Source: Ancylobacter moscoviensis | GTDB lineage: Bacteria; Pseudomonadota; Alphaproteobacteria; Rhizobiales; Xanthobacteraceae | Length of the DNA: 64,000 nt | Reading direction: 5' to 3' | Assembly: GCF_007559435.1 (NCBI RefSeq) | Contig: NZ_VMBP01000001.1 | Span: 931,406-995,405, forward strand | Part shown: one piece after another, positions 41,376 through 48,787 of the stretch | Numbering within the stretch: position 1 is the first letter of the stretch | How the letters are laid out: the number at the start of each line of letters is the position of its first letter | The notes under the pieces: generated by a model | Seen by the model: only the letters and a program-made list of their open reading frames with translations | What the model was told of the DNA's origin: nothing | Database searches by the model: none | Program-made: the position numbers and the translations under genes

Positions 41376-42308
41376 ATGAACCGCAATGGCATCCATCATG
41401 TGACGGCGATCGCGGGCAACGCACGCCGCAACGTCGAGTTCTACACCCGGACGCTTGGTCTGCGACTGGTCAAGAAGACCGTCAATTTCGACGATCCCGG
41501 CACCTATCACTTCTATTACGGCGATGAGGCCGGCTCTCCCGGTACCATCCTCACCTTTTTCCCGTGGGACCATGTGGCGCCCGGCCGGCTCGGCATCGGC
41601 GAGGCCCAGGAGACCGCGTTCCGCGTGCCGGAAGGCTCGATCGGCTACTGGACGCAGCGCTTCGTCGAGAAGGGCGTGTCGCACAGCGCGCCGGTGAAGC
41701 GCTTCGGCGAGACCGTGCTGGCCTTCAAGGACCCGCACGGCATGCGCCTTTCGCTGGTCGGGGTGTCCGGCATCGAGAACGCGCCGGCCTGGATCGGCAC
41801 GGACGTTCCCGCCGAGCACGCCATTCGCGGCTTCCACTCCGTGAACCTGCTGCTGGCCGAGGCGGCGCCCACCGGCGCCATCCTCACCGACATCTTCGGG
41901 TTCCGCGAGATCGGCCGCGAGGGTTCGCTGGTGCGCTTCAAGGCCGAGGGCACGGAGATCGGCGGCATCGTCGACGTCCACGAGGCCGGTGGTTTCCTGC
42001 CCGCCCGCATGGGCGGCGGGTCGGTGCACCACATCGCCTTCCGCGCGGCGGACGATGCCGGGCAGGAGGAGATGGTGAGGAAGCTGGTGGAGAACCACGG
42101 CATCCGCACAACGGAGCAGAAGGACCGCAACTACTTCCGGTCCGTCTACTTCCGCGAGCCCGGCCACGTGCTGTTCGAGATCGCCACCGACATCCCCGGC
42201 TTCGCCGCGGACGAGGCGCCGGCCAAGCTCGGCGAGGCGCTGAAGCTGCCGGACTTCCTGGAGAAGCGGCGCAGCCAGATCGAAGCCGTGCTGCCGGAGA
42301 TCGCCTGA
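41376..42308 (+). CDS. Ring-cleaving dioxygenase, MhqO-like (two VOC modules)
   Basis: 310 residues made of two VOC modules. Metal-ligand positions are visible: His in 'GIHHVTAIAGNARRNVEF', His in 'GSVHHIAFRAAD' and Glu in 'HVLFEIATDIPGF'. In Bacillus the MhqO family is induced by methylhydroquinone and thought to open hydroquinone rings. The ATG at 41376 gives the conserved start. It is followed after a hairpin by an MhqD-like hydrolase, matching the Bacillus mhq pairing, but here the divergent regulator is LysR rather than MarR. Confidence 0.87.
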   Translation: MNRNGIHHVTAIAGNARRNVEFYTRTLGLRLVKKTVNFDDPGTYHFYYGDEAGSPGTILTFFPWDHVAPGRLGIGEAQETAFRVPEGSIGYWTQRFVEKGVSHSAPVKRFGETVLAFKDPHGMRLSLVGVSGIENAPAWIGTDVPAEHAIRGFHSVNLLLAEAAPTGAILTDIFGFREIGREGSLVRFKAEGTEIGGIVDVHEAGGFLPARMGGGSVHHIAFRAADDAGQEEMVRKLVENHGIRTTEQKDRNYFRSVYFREPGHVLFEIATDIPGFAADEAPAKLGEALKLPDFLEKRRSQIEAVLPEIA

Positions 42309-42321
42309 CCACCCCGACCAT

Positions 42322-42346
42322 GGCGCCGCCCCGCGCGGGCGGCGCC
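42322..42346 (+). terminator. Intercistronic stem-loop between the MhqO- and MhqD-like genes
   Basis: A perfect 10-bp stem (42322-42331 with 42337-42346, GGCGCCGCCC/GGGCGGCGCC) around CGCGC, 14 bp after the dioxygenase stop. The tail CCCCTTTCC is not a clean T-run, so it may only reduce read-through or stabilise the upstream mRNA. The next gene has its own strong AAGGAGG site. Confidence 0.5.
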
Positions 42347-42372
42347 TCCCCTTTCCAGACAAGGAGGCCGTC

Positions 42373-43005
42373 ATGACCGACACCGCGCTTTCCTTCGTGC
42401 ATCGCTTCGAGCCCGCCACCGATGCGGGCGCCCCGCCGCTGCTCCTGCTCCACGGCACCGGCGGCGACGAGAACGACCTGATCCAACTCGGCCGCATGCT
42501 CTCGCCGGGCTCCGCTTTGCTGTCGCCGCGCGGCAAGGTGCTGGAAGGCGGTGCGCCGCGCTTCTTTCGCCGCCTGCGCGAAGGCGTGTTCGACGAGGAA
42601 GACGTGCGTTTCCGCGCCGCCGAGCTCGCGAACTTCGTCACCGAAGCCCGCAAGGTGTATGATCTGGCGGCGCCGGTGGCGGTCGGCTTCTCCAACGGCG
42701 CCAACATCGCCGCGGCGATGCTGCTGACGCGGCCGGAGGTGCTGGCCGGCGCCGTTCTTCTGCGCGCCATGGTACCGCTCGCCGCGCCGCCGGCGGCGGA
42801 TCTCAAGGGGCGCGGCGTGCTGCTGCTTTCCGGCGGGATGGACCCCATCGTGCCGGAGGAGAATGCCGAACGTCTCGCGGCGCAGCTTCGCGCGGCGGGG
42901 GCCCGGCTCGACCACCGGACCCTGCCGGTCGGTCACGGTCTGTCGCAGGCCGATATCGGCCTTGCCCGGCAGTGGCTTGCCGCGCCGCAGCCGGTCGCCG
43001 CGTGA
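42373..43005 (+). CDS. Alpha/beta hydrolase, MhqD-like carboxylesterase
   Basis: 210 residues. The oxyanion-hole segment 'LLLLHGTGGDENDL', nucleophile Ser in 'AVGFSNGANIAAAM', Asp in 'LLSGGMDPIVPEEN' and His in 'LPVGHGLSQADIG' complete the triad. It belongs to the phospholipase/carboxylesterase group that includes MhqD and YpfH. With the upstream dioxygenase it may process quinone-derived esters or adducts; this is inference from the Bacillus pair. AAGGAGG precedes the ATG at 42373. Confidence 0.88.
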   Translation: MTDTALSFVHRFEPATDAGAPPLLLLHGTGGDENDLIQLGRMLSPGSALLSPRGKVLEGGAPRFFRRLREGVFDEEDVRFRAAELANFVTEARKVYDLAAPVAVGFSNGANIAAAMLLTRPEVLAGAVLLRAMVPLAAPPAADLKGRGVLLLSGGMDPIVPEENAERLAAQLRAAGARLDHRTLPVGHGLSQADIGLARQWLAAPQPVAA

Positions 43006-43104
43006 CGTTTCGCCGGTGAGGAACCTTCCGGCGCATTGCCGTCACGATGCTGGTGCATCACTATGGCACCGTGGCGCGATGCCGCCGTGCAGTGGAGGAC
43101 GAGA

Positions 43105-44016
43105 ATGCGTTGGGAGGATTTCCGGCGGAGCGACAACGTCGAGGATCGACGTGGCCAGAGTGGCGGCTTCGGCGGTGGAATCGGCGGCGGCCCGCGCATT
43201 GGCCGGCGCGGTGGCCTCGGCATTGGCGGCCTCATCGTGGTCGGCCTGATCGCCTGGGCGACCGGCATCAACCCGGCCCTGCTGATCGGCGGTGCGGAAA
43301 TCCTGATGGGCGACAAGAGCGGCAGTTCCACCCAGAGCGAGCAGGCCGCGCCCTCCGGCAAGACCGGCGCGCCGCAGGACGAGCTGGGCAAGTTCGCCGC
43401 CGTGGTGCTCGCCCAGACCGAGGATGTGTGGAAGCCGCTGTTCCAGGCGCAGGGCGCGACCTATAAGGAGCCGGGCATGGTGCTGTTCTCCGGCGCCACG
43501 CGTTCGGCCTGCGGCATGGCGGATTCCGCCGTCGGGCCGTTCTATTGCCCGCGCGACCAGAAGGTCTATCTCGACCTGTCCTTCTTCGACGAACTGAAGC
43601 GCCGCTTCCGCGCGCCCGGCGATTTCGCCGCCGCCTACGTCATCGCGCATGAGGTGGGTCATCACGTCGAGAACCAGATCGGCCTGCTGCCCAAGGTGCA
43701 GGAACGCCAGCGCCAGGTCTCGCAGGCCGAGGCCAACGCGCTGTCCGTGCGCGTCGAGCTGATGGCCGATTGCCTCGCCGGTGTATGGGCGCATCACGCC
43801 AATGCACAGTGGCGTATCCTCGAGGATGGCGACATCGAGGAGGCGATGAACGCGGCTACCGCCATCGGCGATGACCGGCTGCAGAAGCAGTCGCAGGGCT
43901 ATGTGGTGCCCGACAGCTTCACTCATGGCACTTCCGCCCAGCGCGTGAAGTGGTTCCGCGAGGGGCTCGACAACGGCTCCATGCAGCGCTGCAACACCTT
44001 CCAGGGCAGCATCTGA
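43105..44016 (+). CDS. Neutral zinc metallopeptidase, YpfJ/KPN_02809 family
   Basis: 303 residues. An N-terminal glycine/arginine-rich tail ('MRWEDFRRSDNVEDRRGQSG') is followed by one transmembrane helix ('GGLIVVGLIAWATGINPALL') and a metalloprotease domain with 'VIAHEVGHHVENQIG' (HExxH) and a downstream acidic 'ELMADCLAGVWAHH'. The whole protein matches YpfJ-type predicted peptidases; natural targets are unknown. The ATG at 43105 fits the family's conserved 'MRW' start. moaB follows 50 bp later, probably a separate unit. Confidence 0.92.
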   Translation: MRWEDFRRSDNVEDRRGQSGGFGGGIGGGPRIGRRGGLGIGGLIVVGLIAWATGINPALLIGGAEILMGDKSGSSTQSEQAAPSGKTGAPQDELGKFAAVVLAQTEDVWKPLFQAQGATYKEPGMVLFSGATRSACGMADSAVGPFYCPRDQKVYLDLSFFDELKRRFRAPGDFAAAYVIAHEVGHHVENQIGLLPKVQERQRQVSQAEANALSVRVELMADCLAGVWAHHANAQWRILEDGDIEEAMNAATAIGDDRLQKQSQGYVVPDSFTHGTSAQRVKWFREGLDNGSMQRCNTFQGSI

Positions 44017-44066
44017 GCCCTGTCCGGGCGAGACGAAAGACGCACCGCGACGCAGGAGCGCGCGCC

Positions 44067-44636
44067 ATGAGCAGCGAGGCCGAAAAGCCTTTCGTGCCGC
44101 TTTCCATCGCGGTGCTGACCATTTCCGACACCCGCACCTTCGCCGACGACCGTTCCGGCAACACGCTGGTCGAGCGGGTGGAGGCGGCGGGCCATCGACT
44201 CGCCGACCGCGCCATCGTGCCGGACGACGTGGAGACCATCCGCGCGCAGGTCGCCGGCTGGATCGCCGATGCGGGGGTGGACGTGGTCATCACCACCGGC
44301 GGCACCGGCTTCACCGGCCGCGACGTGACGCCGGAGGCGGTGGAGCCGCTGTTCGAGAAGCGCATGGAGGGCTTCTCGACCGTCTTCCACATGATCTCGT
44401 TCCAGAAGATCGGCACCTCGACGCTGCAGAGCCGCGCCACGGCGGGCGTCGCCAACGCGACCTATATCTTCTGCCTGCCGGGCTCGCCCGGTGCCTGCCG
44501 CGACGGCTGGGACGGCATCCTCGTCCACCAGCTCGATATCCGCCACAAGCCGTGCAATTTCGTCGAGATCCTGCCCCGGCTCGACGAGCACCTGAAGCGC
44601 AGCAAGCTGCGCGCGCCGGCCGGCGCCGCCGGCTGA
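44067..44636 (+). CDS. moaB: Molybdenum cofactor biosynthesis protein MoaB
   Basis: 189 residues, a MogA/MoaB-fold protein. 'LTISDTRTFADDRSGNTLV' and 'VVITTGGTGFTGRDVTPEAV' are the molybdopterin-binding segments, with 'IFCLPGSPGACRDGWDGIL' near the end. It adenylylates molybdopterin or supports that step in Moco synthesis. The ATG at 44067 follows CAGGAGCG. No other mo- gene is adjacent. A terminator overlaps its stop codon. Confidence 0.92.
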   Translation: MSSEAEKPFVPLSIAVLTISDTRTFADDRSGNTLVERVEAAGHRLADRAIVPDDVETIRAQVAGWIADAGVDVVITTGGTGFTGRDVTPEAVEPLFEKRMEGFSTVFHMISFQKIGTSTLQSRATAGVANATYIFCLPGSPGACRDGWDGILVHQLDIRHKPCNFVEILPRLDEHLKRSKLRAPAGAAG

Positions 44637-44646
44637 GCCGGTTTTT
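44628..44646 (+). terminator. Rho-independent terminator overlapping the moaB stop
   Basis: CCGGC (44629-44633), TGA loop, GCCGG (44637-44641), followed by TTTTT at 44642-44646. The loop is the moaB stop codon itself, so the stem is built from the end of the coding sequence. The stem is short and GC-only with a proper T-run. Confidence 0.55.
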
Positions 44647-44662
44647 CGCCCGGCCTCGGCCT

Positions 44663-45247
44663 TCAGTTCTCCGGCAGCAGCATCTGCGAGCGCAGCAGCA
44701 CCAGCCGGCCGCGTCCGATCCGCGCCGTCAGGCGCTTCATGGAATGCGGGCCGGGCGCGTGGCCGCCGAGCGCCTCGTAGAAGCGGCGGTGGATCAGCAG
44801 CCCCTGCTCGGAACGCGGGCGGCCGGTGAGCGCATGGCGCAGCATGGCTGCCGCCTCCTTCACGCGCGGGGACACGCCGAAGCCGTCCAGCGCCAGCCGG
44901 AAGGTCGCCGCCCGCCGGTCGGTGGCGCCGATCCGCTCGACCTGATCGGTGAAGGTGCGCACCTCGCGGGTCCAGCCCTCCTGCAGCAGGCCCCTCGGCT
45001 CCAGGAACAGCAGCCAGGGCGCACGCGCCGCCGCCGCGCCCTGCTGCATCCGCGTCCCCGGATCGGCCGGGCCGCTCAGATATTCGCAGCCCGCCGCGTC
45101 GGCGATCTCCGCCACTTCGGGCGAAGCGCCGGAATCGACGAGCAGCACCTCGCGCACGATGCCGGCGGCCGCGCCCGGCACGAGCGCCGCCAGGGTCGGG
45201 ATCAGCCGCTTGGAGGTCTCATCTGTGGGTATGACGACCGAGATCAC
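44663..45247 (-). CDS. Small family 2 glycosyltransferase
   Basis: 194 residues with a GT-A start 'VISVVIPTDETSKRLIPTL' and 'EVLLVDSGASPEVAEIADAA', then 'GTRMQQGAAAARAPWLLFLE' in place of the usual DxD region. The classical DxD metal motif is not evident, so activity may be altered. The GTG at 45247 lies 11 bp after AAGGGG; the GTG at 45259 overlaps that ribosome site and is less likely. It is divergent from the radical SAM gene and convergent with moaB. Confidence 0.75.
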   Translation of the reverse strand: MISVVIPTDETSKRLIPTLAALVPGAAAGIVREVLLVDSGASPEVAEIADAAGCEYLSGPADPGTRMQQGAAAARAPWLLFLEPRGLLQEGWTREVRTFTDQVERIGATDRRAATFRLALDGFGVSPRVKEAAAMLRHALTGRPRSEQGLLIHRRFYEALGGHAPGPHSMKRLTARIGRGRLVLLRSQMLLPEN

Positions 45248-45369
45248 GCGCTCAGCCACCCCTTGACGATCTTGGCTGGAAAAGGCCCGCGGGCCCGACG
45301 GATGAAGCGTTTTCCTGCCTAGCCCACCCATTCGCGCACGTACAGGCCGGCTGTCGCAATTCTGCCAAT

Positions 45370-45384
45370 GTTCTTGATATGTTC
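45370..45384 (+). promoter_or_regulatory. LexA (SOS) box upstream of the radical SAM gene
   Basis: GTTC (45370-45373), seven bases, GTTC (45381-45384): the exact alphaproteobacterial LexA direct repeat, ending 25 bp before the ATG at 45410. An additional GAAC at 45401-45404 follows. This is the second LexA-type box in the window. Confidence 0.7.
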
Positions 45385-45409
45385 TCATTATTGGGCTAGA
45401 GAACACGCC

Positions 45410-46660
45410 ATGGAACGCCGCGCTCATCCTTCCCGCCTCGAACCGCCGCCGCCCCGGCATCTGGGACGGCTGGTCGAGGAGCGGCGCGCCCGGCAGGCGG
45501 AGGAGCGCCGATCGGCGGAGCGGGACGTCTCCGCCCTGTCGGAGATGGACGCGGTGGCGCCGCCGCCCGTCCCCGATTGGATGGTCGACGGCGAGCGCCG
45601 GCGCGGGCGCGGCGCGCTCTCCAACGCGGCCGGGCGTTTCGAGCCGCAGGCGCGCGAGGCCTTCGACGATGGCTGGCAGAGCCTCGACGACCTGCCGCCC
45701 TTCCGCACCAGCGTGACGGTGGAGAAGCCGCGCACCATCATCAACCGCAACGATTCGCCCGATGTGGGCTTCGACCGCTCGATCAATCCCTATCGCGGCT
45801 GCGAGCACGGCTGCGTCTACTGCTTCGCGCGCCCCACCCATGCCTATCAGGGGCTTTCCGCCGGGCTCGACTTCGAGACCAAGCTGTTCGCCAAGCCGGA
45901 CGCGCCCGAACTGCTGGCGAAGGAGCTATCGAAGCCGGGCTACGAGCCGCGCACCATCGCGCTCGGCATCAACACCGACGCCTATCAGCCGATCGAGCGG
46001 GAATGGCGGCTGACCCGCCGCATCCTGGAGGTGCTGAGCGATTTCGGCCATCCGGTAGGCATCGTCACCAAGTCGGCGCTGGTGCTGCGCGATCTCGACA
46101 TCCTCGCGCCCATGGCCGAGCGCGGGCTGGCGAAGGTGGCGCTCTCCGTCACCTCGCTCGATCCCAAGCTGGCGCGCATCATGGAGCCGCGCGCCGCCAC
46201 TCCGCCGCGCCGGCTCGATACGATCCGCCGCCTCAGCGAGGCCGGCGTGCCGACCGCCGTTCTGGTGGCGCCGGTCATCCCCGCCGTGACCGACGCGGAG
46301 ATGGAGCGTATCCTCGATGCGGCGGTGGCGGCGGGCGCCTCGGAGGCGGGCTACGTCATGCTGCGCGTGCCGCTGGAGATCCGCGACCTGTTCCGGGAAT
46401 GGCTGCTGGCGCATTTCCCCGACCGTTACCGCCACGTGCTCTCCCTGCTGAAGGAACTGCACGGCGGGCGCGAGTATGACTCCACCTTCGGCCAGCGCAT
46501 GACCGGGTCGGGTCCCTATGCCTGGACCATGGCGCGGCGCTTCGAGATCGCGGTGGAACGGCTCGGGCTGAACCGCCGCCACACGCGGCTCACCACGCGC
46601 CATTTCAGCCGCCCGCCGCGGAAGGGCGAGCAATTGTCGCTGTTCGGGGAAGAGGCATGA
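45410..46660 (+). CDS. PA0069 family radical SAM protein
   Basis: 416 residues. The [4Fe-4S] motif CxxxCxxC is in 'YRGCEHGCVYCFARPTH', preceded by 'FDRSINPYRG', the signature of this SplB-like family. Later segments 'LGINTDAYQPIEREWRLTR' and 'VALSVTSLDPKLARIMEPR' are typical of the barrel. The N-terminal 90 residues are charged and basic; the C-terminus ends 'KGEQLSLFGEEA', where QLSLF looks like a beta-clamp-binding motif. The reaction is unknown. A LexA box directly upstream suggests DNA-damage induction, and relation to spore photoproduct lyase makes a repair role plausible. The ATG at 45410 is used. Confidence 0.9.
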   Translation: MERRAHPSRLEPPPPRHLGRLVEERRARQAEERRSAERDVSALSEMDAVAPPPVPDWMVDGERRRGRGALSNAAGRFEPQAREAFDDGWQSLDDLPPFRTSVTVEKPRTIINRNDSPDVGFDRSINPYRGCEHGCVYCFARPTHAYQGLSAGLDFETKLFAKPDAPELLAKELSKPGYEPRTIALGINTDAYQPIEREWRLTRRILEVLSDFGHPVGIVTKSALVLRDLDILAPMAERGLAKVALSVTSLDPKLARIMEPRAATPPRRLDTIRRLSEAGVPTAVLVAPVIPAVTDAEMERILDAAVAAGASEAGYVMLRVPLEIRDLFREWLLAHFPDRYRHVLSLLKELHGGREYDSTFGQRMTGSGPYAWTMARRFEIAVERLGLNRRHTRLTTRHFSRPPRKGEQLSLFGEEA

Positions 46661-46695
46661 GTGCCGCTGCGGCCGGGCGGCCGAGGGAGGTTTCG

Positions 46696-47187
46696 ATGGA
46701 GACGGAGCTGTCGATGGAGAAGGAGACGGGCGACGTTTCGCCCCGCAGGCGTGCCATGGCGCCGCTGCGCCTGTCGCTGATCACGCTCGGCGTCGCCGAT
46801 CTCGACCGCGCCGTCGCCTTCTACGAGGCGCTCGGCCTCGAACGGCGGGTGAAGGAGGCCAAGGGCGCCGCCTTCTTCGATGCCGGCGGCGTGGTGCTCT
46901 CGCTCTATCCGCGCCATGAACTCGCCGCCGATGCCGGGGTGCTTCCCGGCCGCGCCGGGCAGTTCGGCGGGATCGCGCTCGCCTGCAACCGGACGAGCCG
47001 GGCGGAGGTCGACACCACGCTGATCCGCGCCGTGGCGGCGGGCGGCCGGGCGCTGCGGCCGGCGCAGCCGACCTTCTGGGGCGGCTATTCCGGCTATGTC
47101 GCCGATCCCGACGGCCACCCCTGGGAGATCGCCCACAATCCCGGCTTTCCCTTCGATGCCGGGGGCCGCATCGTCCTGCCCGAATGA
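46696..47187 (+). CDS. VOC family (glyoxalase fold) protein
   Basis: 163 residues. After an N-terminal extension comes the VOC core 'LSLITLGVADLDRAVAFYEA', 'GAAFFDAGGVVLSLYPRHEL' and, at the end, 'SGYVADPDGHPWEIAHNPGF'. The substrate is unknown. I choose the ATG at 46696 because GGGAGG lies five bases before it; the ATG at 46657 overlaps the radical SAM stop (ATGA) and would give 176 residues. Either way it is probably co-transcribed with the SOS-controlled radical SAM gene. Confidence 0.8.
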   Translation: METELSMEKETGDVSPRRRAMAPLRLSLITLGVADLDRAVAFYEALGLERRVKEAKGAAFFDAGGVVLSLYPRHELAADAGVLPGRAGQFGGIALACNRTSRAEVDTTLIRAVAAGGRALRPAQPTFWGGYSGYVADPDGHPWEIAHNPGFPFDAGGRIVLPE

Positions 47188-47257
47188 GCGGGGCGGGCCG
47201 GACGCGCGGGCCCGCATTCGCCGGTTCTGCGGTGGCGGCGCGTGGGCCGGTGGACAT

Positions 47258-47283
47258 GAAAATGCCCGGCCGAAGCCGGGCAT
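47258..47283 (-). terminator. Rho-independent terminator of the dsbA gene
   Basis: Read on the minus strand: ATGCCCGGC, a TTCG tetraloop, GCCGGGCAT, then TTTT. The stem occupies 47262-47270 and 47275-47283 and is perfect over 9 bp. It lies about 95 bp past the dsbA stop. Confidence 0.7.
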
Positions 47284-47376
47284 CATGTCGTCGATGGCCG
47301 CCGCGCGGCCGGCCGGCGGCTTTGCCCGCGCCGGGCGGGACGACGAGGTCGCGCCGGCCCGGACCGAAGCCCGCAC

Positions 47377-48057
47377 TCAGTTGGCGCCGAGCAGCGGCGC
47401 CAGTTCCTTGTCGAGGTCTTCCGGGCTGATGGCGCCGGAGAACTTCTTGCCGTTGATGAAGAAGGTCGGCGTGGAATCGATGCCGAACTCCGTGGCGGCG
47501 CGCTTGGCGCTCTCGTCGATCTCGCCGCCCAGCTTGGTGTCGCTCAGGCAGGCGTTGAACTGTTCCTCGGTCATGCCGCTCTGCTTGGCGATGCCGAGCA
47601 GCGCCTGCGCCGGATTGTTGGTGAAGGCCCAGCTCTTCTGCGTCTCGAACAGCGTGTCGGTCATCGGGTAGTATTTGCCCTCGCCGGCGCAGCGCGCCAG
47701 CATGAAGGCGGCCTTGGCCACGATGTCGAGCGGGAATTCGCGCAGGATGAAGCGGACCTTGCCGGTGTCGATGTATTTCTCCTTCAGCACCGGATAGGTC
47801 GTCTCGTGGAAATGCGCGCAGTGGCCGCAGGTCATCGAGGCATATTCGACGATGGTGACGGGGGCGTCGGCCTTGCCCTGCACCTGGTCCGGCAGCGGGC
47901 CGGCTTCCATCAGCTTGGCGACGTCGATCGTCTGCGCCTCGGCGCGGCCGATGAAGTCGAGACCGGCGAGGCTGCCGGGGCCGGCAAGGGCGACGAGCGC
48001 CGCCGTGGTGAGGGCAACGGTGCCGATACCTTCGAGGAAGCGACGGCGGTCGATCAT
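47377..48057 (-). CDS. DsbA family thiol:disulfide oxidoreductase
   Basis: 226 residues. The N-terminus 'MIDRRRFLEGIG' followed by a hydrophobic stretch ending near 'GRAEAQ' looks like a twin-arginine signal, so it is exported to the periplasm. The thioredoxin fold has the active site 'CGHC' in 'EYASMTCGHCAHFHETTYP' and the cis-Pro region 'GIDSTPTFFINGKKFSG'. It should form or isomerise disulfides. In many Rhizobiales this gene sits between DUF721 and smc; here DUF721 is upstream as usual, but smc is 7 kb away. Confidence 0.9.
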   Translation of the reverse strand: MIDRRRFLEGIGTVALTTAALVALAGPGSLAGLDFIGRAEAQTIDVAKLMEAGPLPDQVQGKADAPVTIVEYASMTCGHCAHFHETTYPVLKEKYIDTGKVRFILREFPLDIVAKAAFMLARCAGEGKYYPMTDTLFETQKSWAFTNNPAQALLGIAKQSGMTEEQFNACLSDTKLGGEIDESAKRAATEFGIDSTPTFFINGKKFSGAISPEDLDKELAPLLGAN

Positions 48058-48201
48058 GGTCGGTCTCCAGGGGACGGCCGGACACGCGCGCCGGCTTCGA
48101 ACGGTGTAGCGCCTACAGGCAGCGCGCGAACATGGCAACGGTGGGGCGGAGGACGCAGCGTCACCGCTGCGTGATGCTTCCGCTTGGTCTTTCCGGCACT
48201 C

Positions 48202-48711
48202 TCAACCCCGGCGGGGCCGAACCGGGCGCCGCGCGTCGCGGACGACGAGCGCGCCGAGCCGGGCGAGCGCGGCGGCGAGTGCGGGATCCTCGAAGGCACC
48301 CGCCTGGCGCGCCATCCGCTGCTCGATCTCGCCGCGGGCCGCCGCGTCCGGCTCGACGAACACCCGGCGGACGGGCGGGCGGGGAACCGGCCCCTGCCGC
48401 AGCGCCAGCCGGCCGATGCAGCGCCAGCCGAAATAGCGGTTCACCCGCTCGATCACCACCGGCGCATCATGCTGCAGCTCGATGGCGAAGCCGCCCTCGA
48501 CCCGCACATGCAGTACGCCGGGGTCCTGGCTCTCGGGTCGCGAGGGCCAGGCGAGCCGGATCGGCACGGCGCGCGCGGCCAGCGCTTCGCCCACGATGTC
48601 CGCCCAGCGGGTGACGATCTCCACCGAGGCGAGGCCGCGCTGGCGGCAGCTCTCGGCGATGGTCGTCTCGATCAGGTCGGCGAGCGGGCGCGGGGCGAAG
48701 GGACGGGCCAT
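48202..48711 (-). CDS. DUF721/DciA family protein
   Basis: 169 residues. 'RPLADLIETTIAESCRQRGLASVEIVTRWADIVGEALAARAVPIRL' (positions about 7-53) has the DUF721 pattern of a KH-like domain, and the C-terminal part is Arg/Pro-rich and probably disordered. DciA relatives load the replicative helicase DnaB in bacteria without DnaC/DnaI; whether this divergent alphaproteobacterial form does so is unproven. The ATG at 48711 is chosen. It is divergent from mutY and upstream of dsbA on the same strand. Confidence 0.82.
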   Translation of the reverse strand: MARPFAPRPLADLIETTIAESCRQRGLASVEIVTRWADIVGEALAARAVPIRLAWPSRPESQDPGVLHVRVEGGFAIELQHDAPVVIERVNRYFGWRCIGRLALRQGPVPRPPVRRVFVEPDAAARGEIEQRMARQAGAFEDPALAAALARLGALVVRDARRPVRPRRG

Positions 48712-48787
48712 GAAGGTCTCGACAGCGATAGCATCTTGCCCGGGGCGGCCGATGCGGCCACCTTGCGGGCACGTTTTCGAGGATCGC

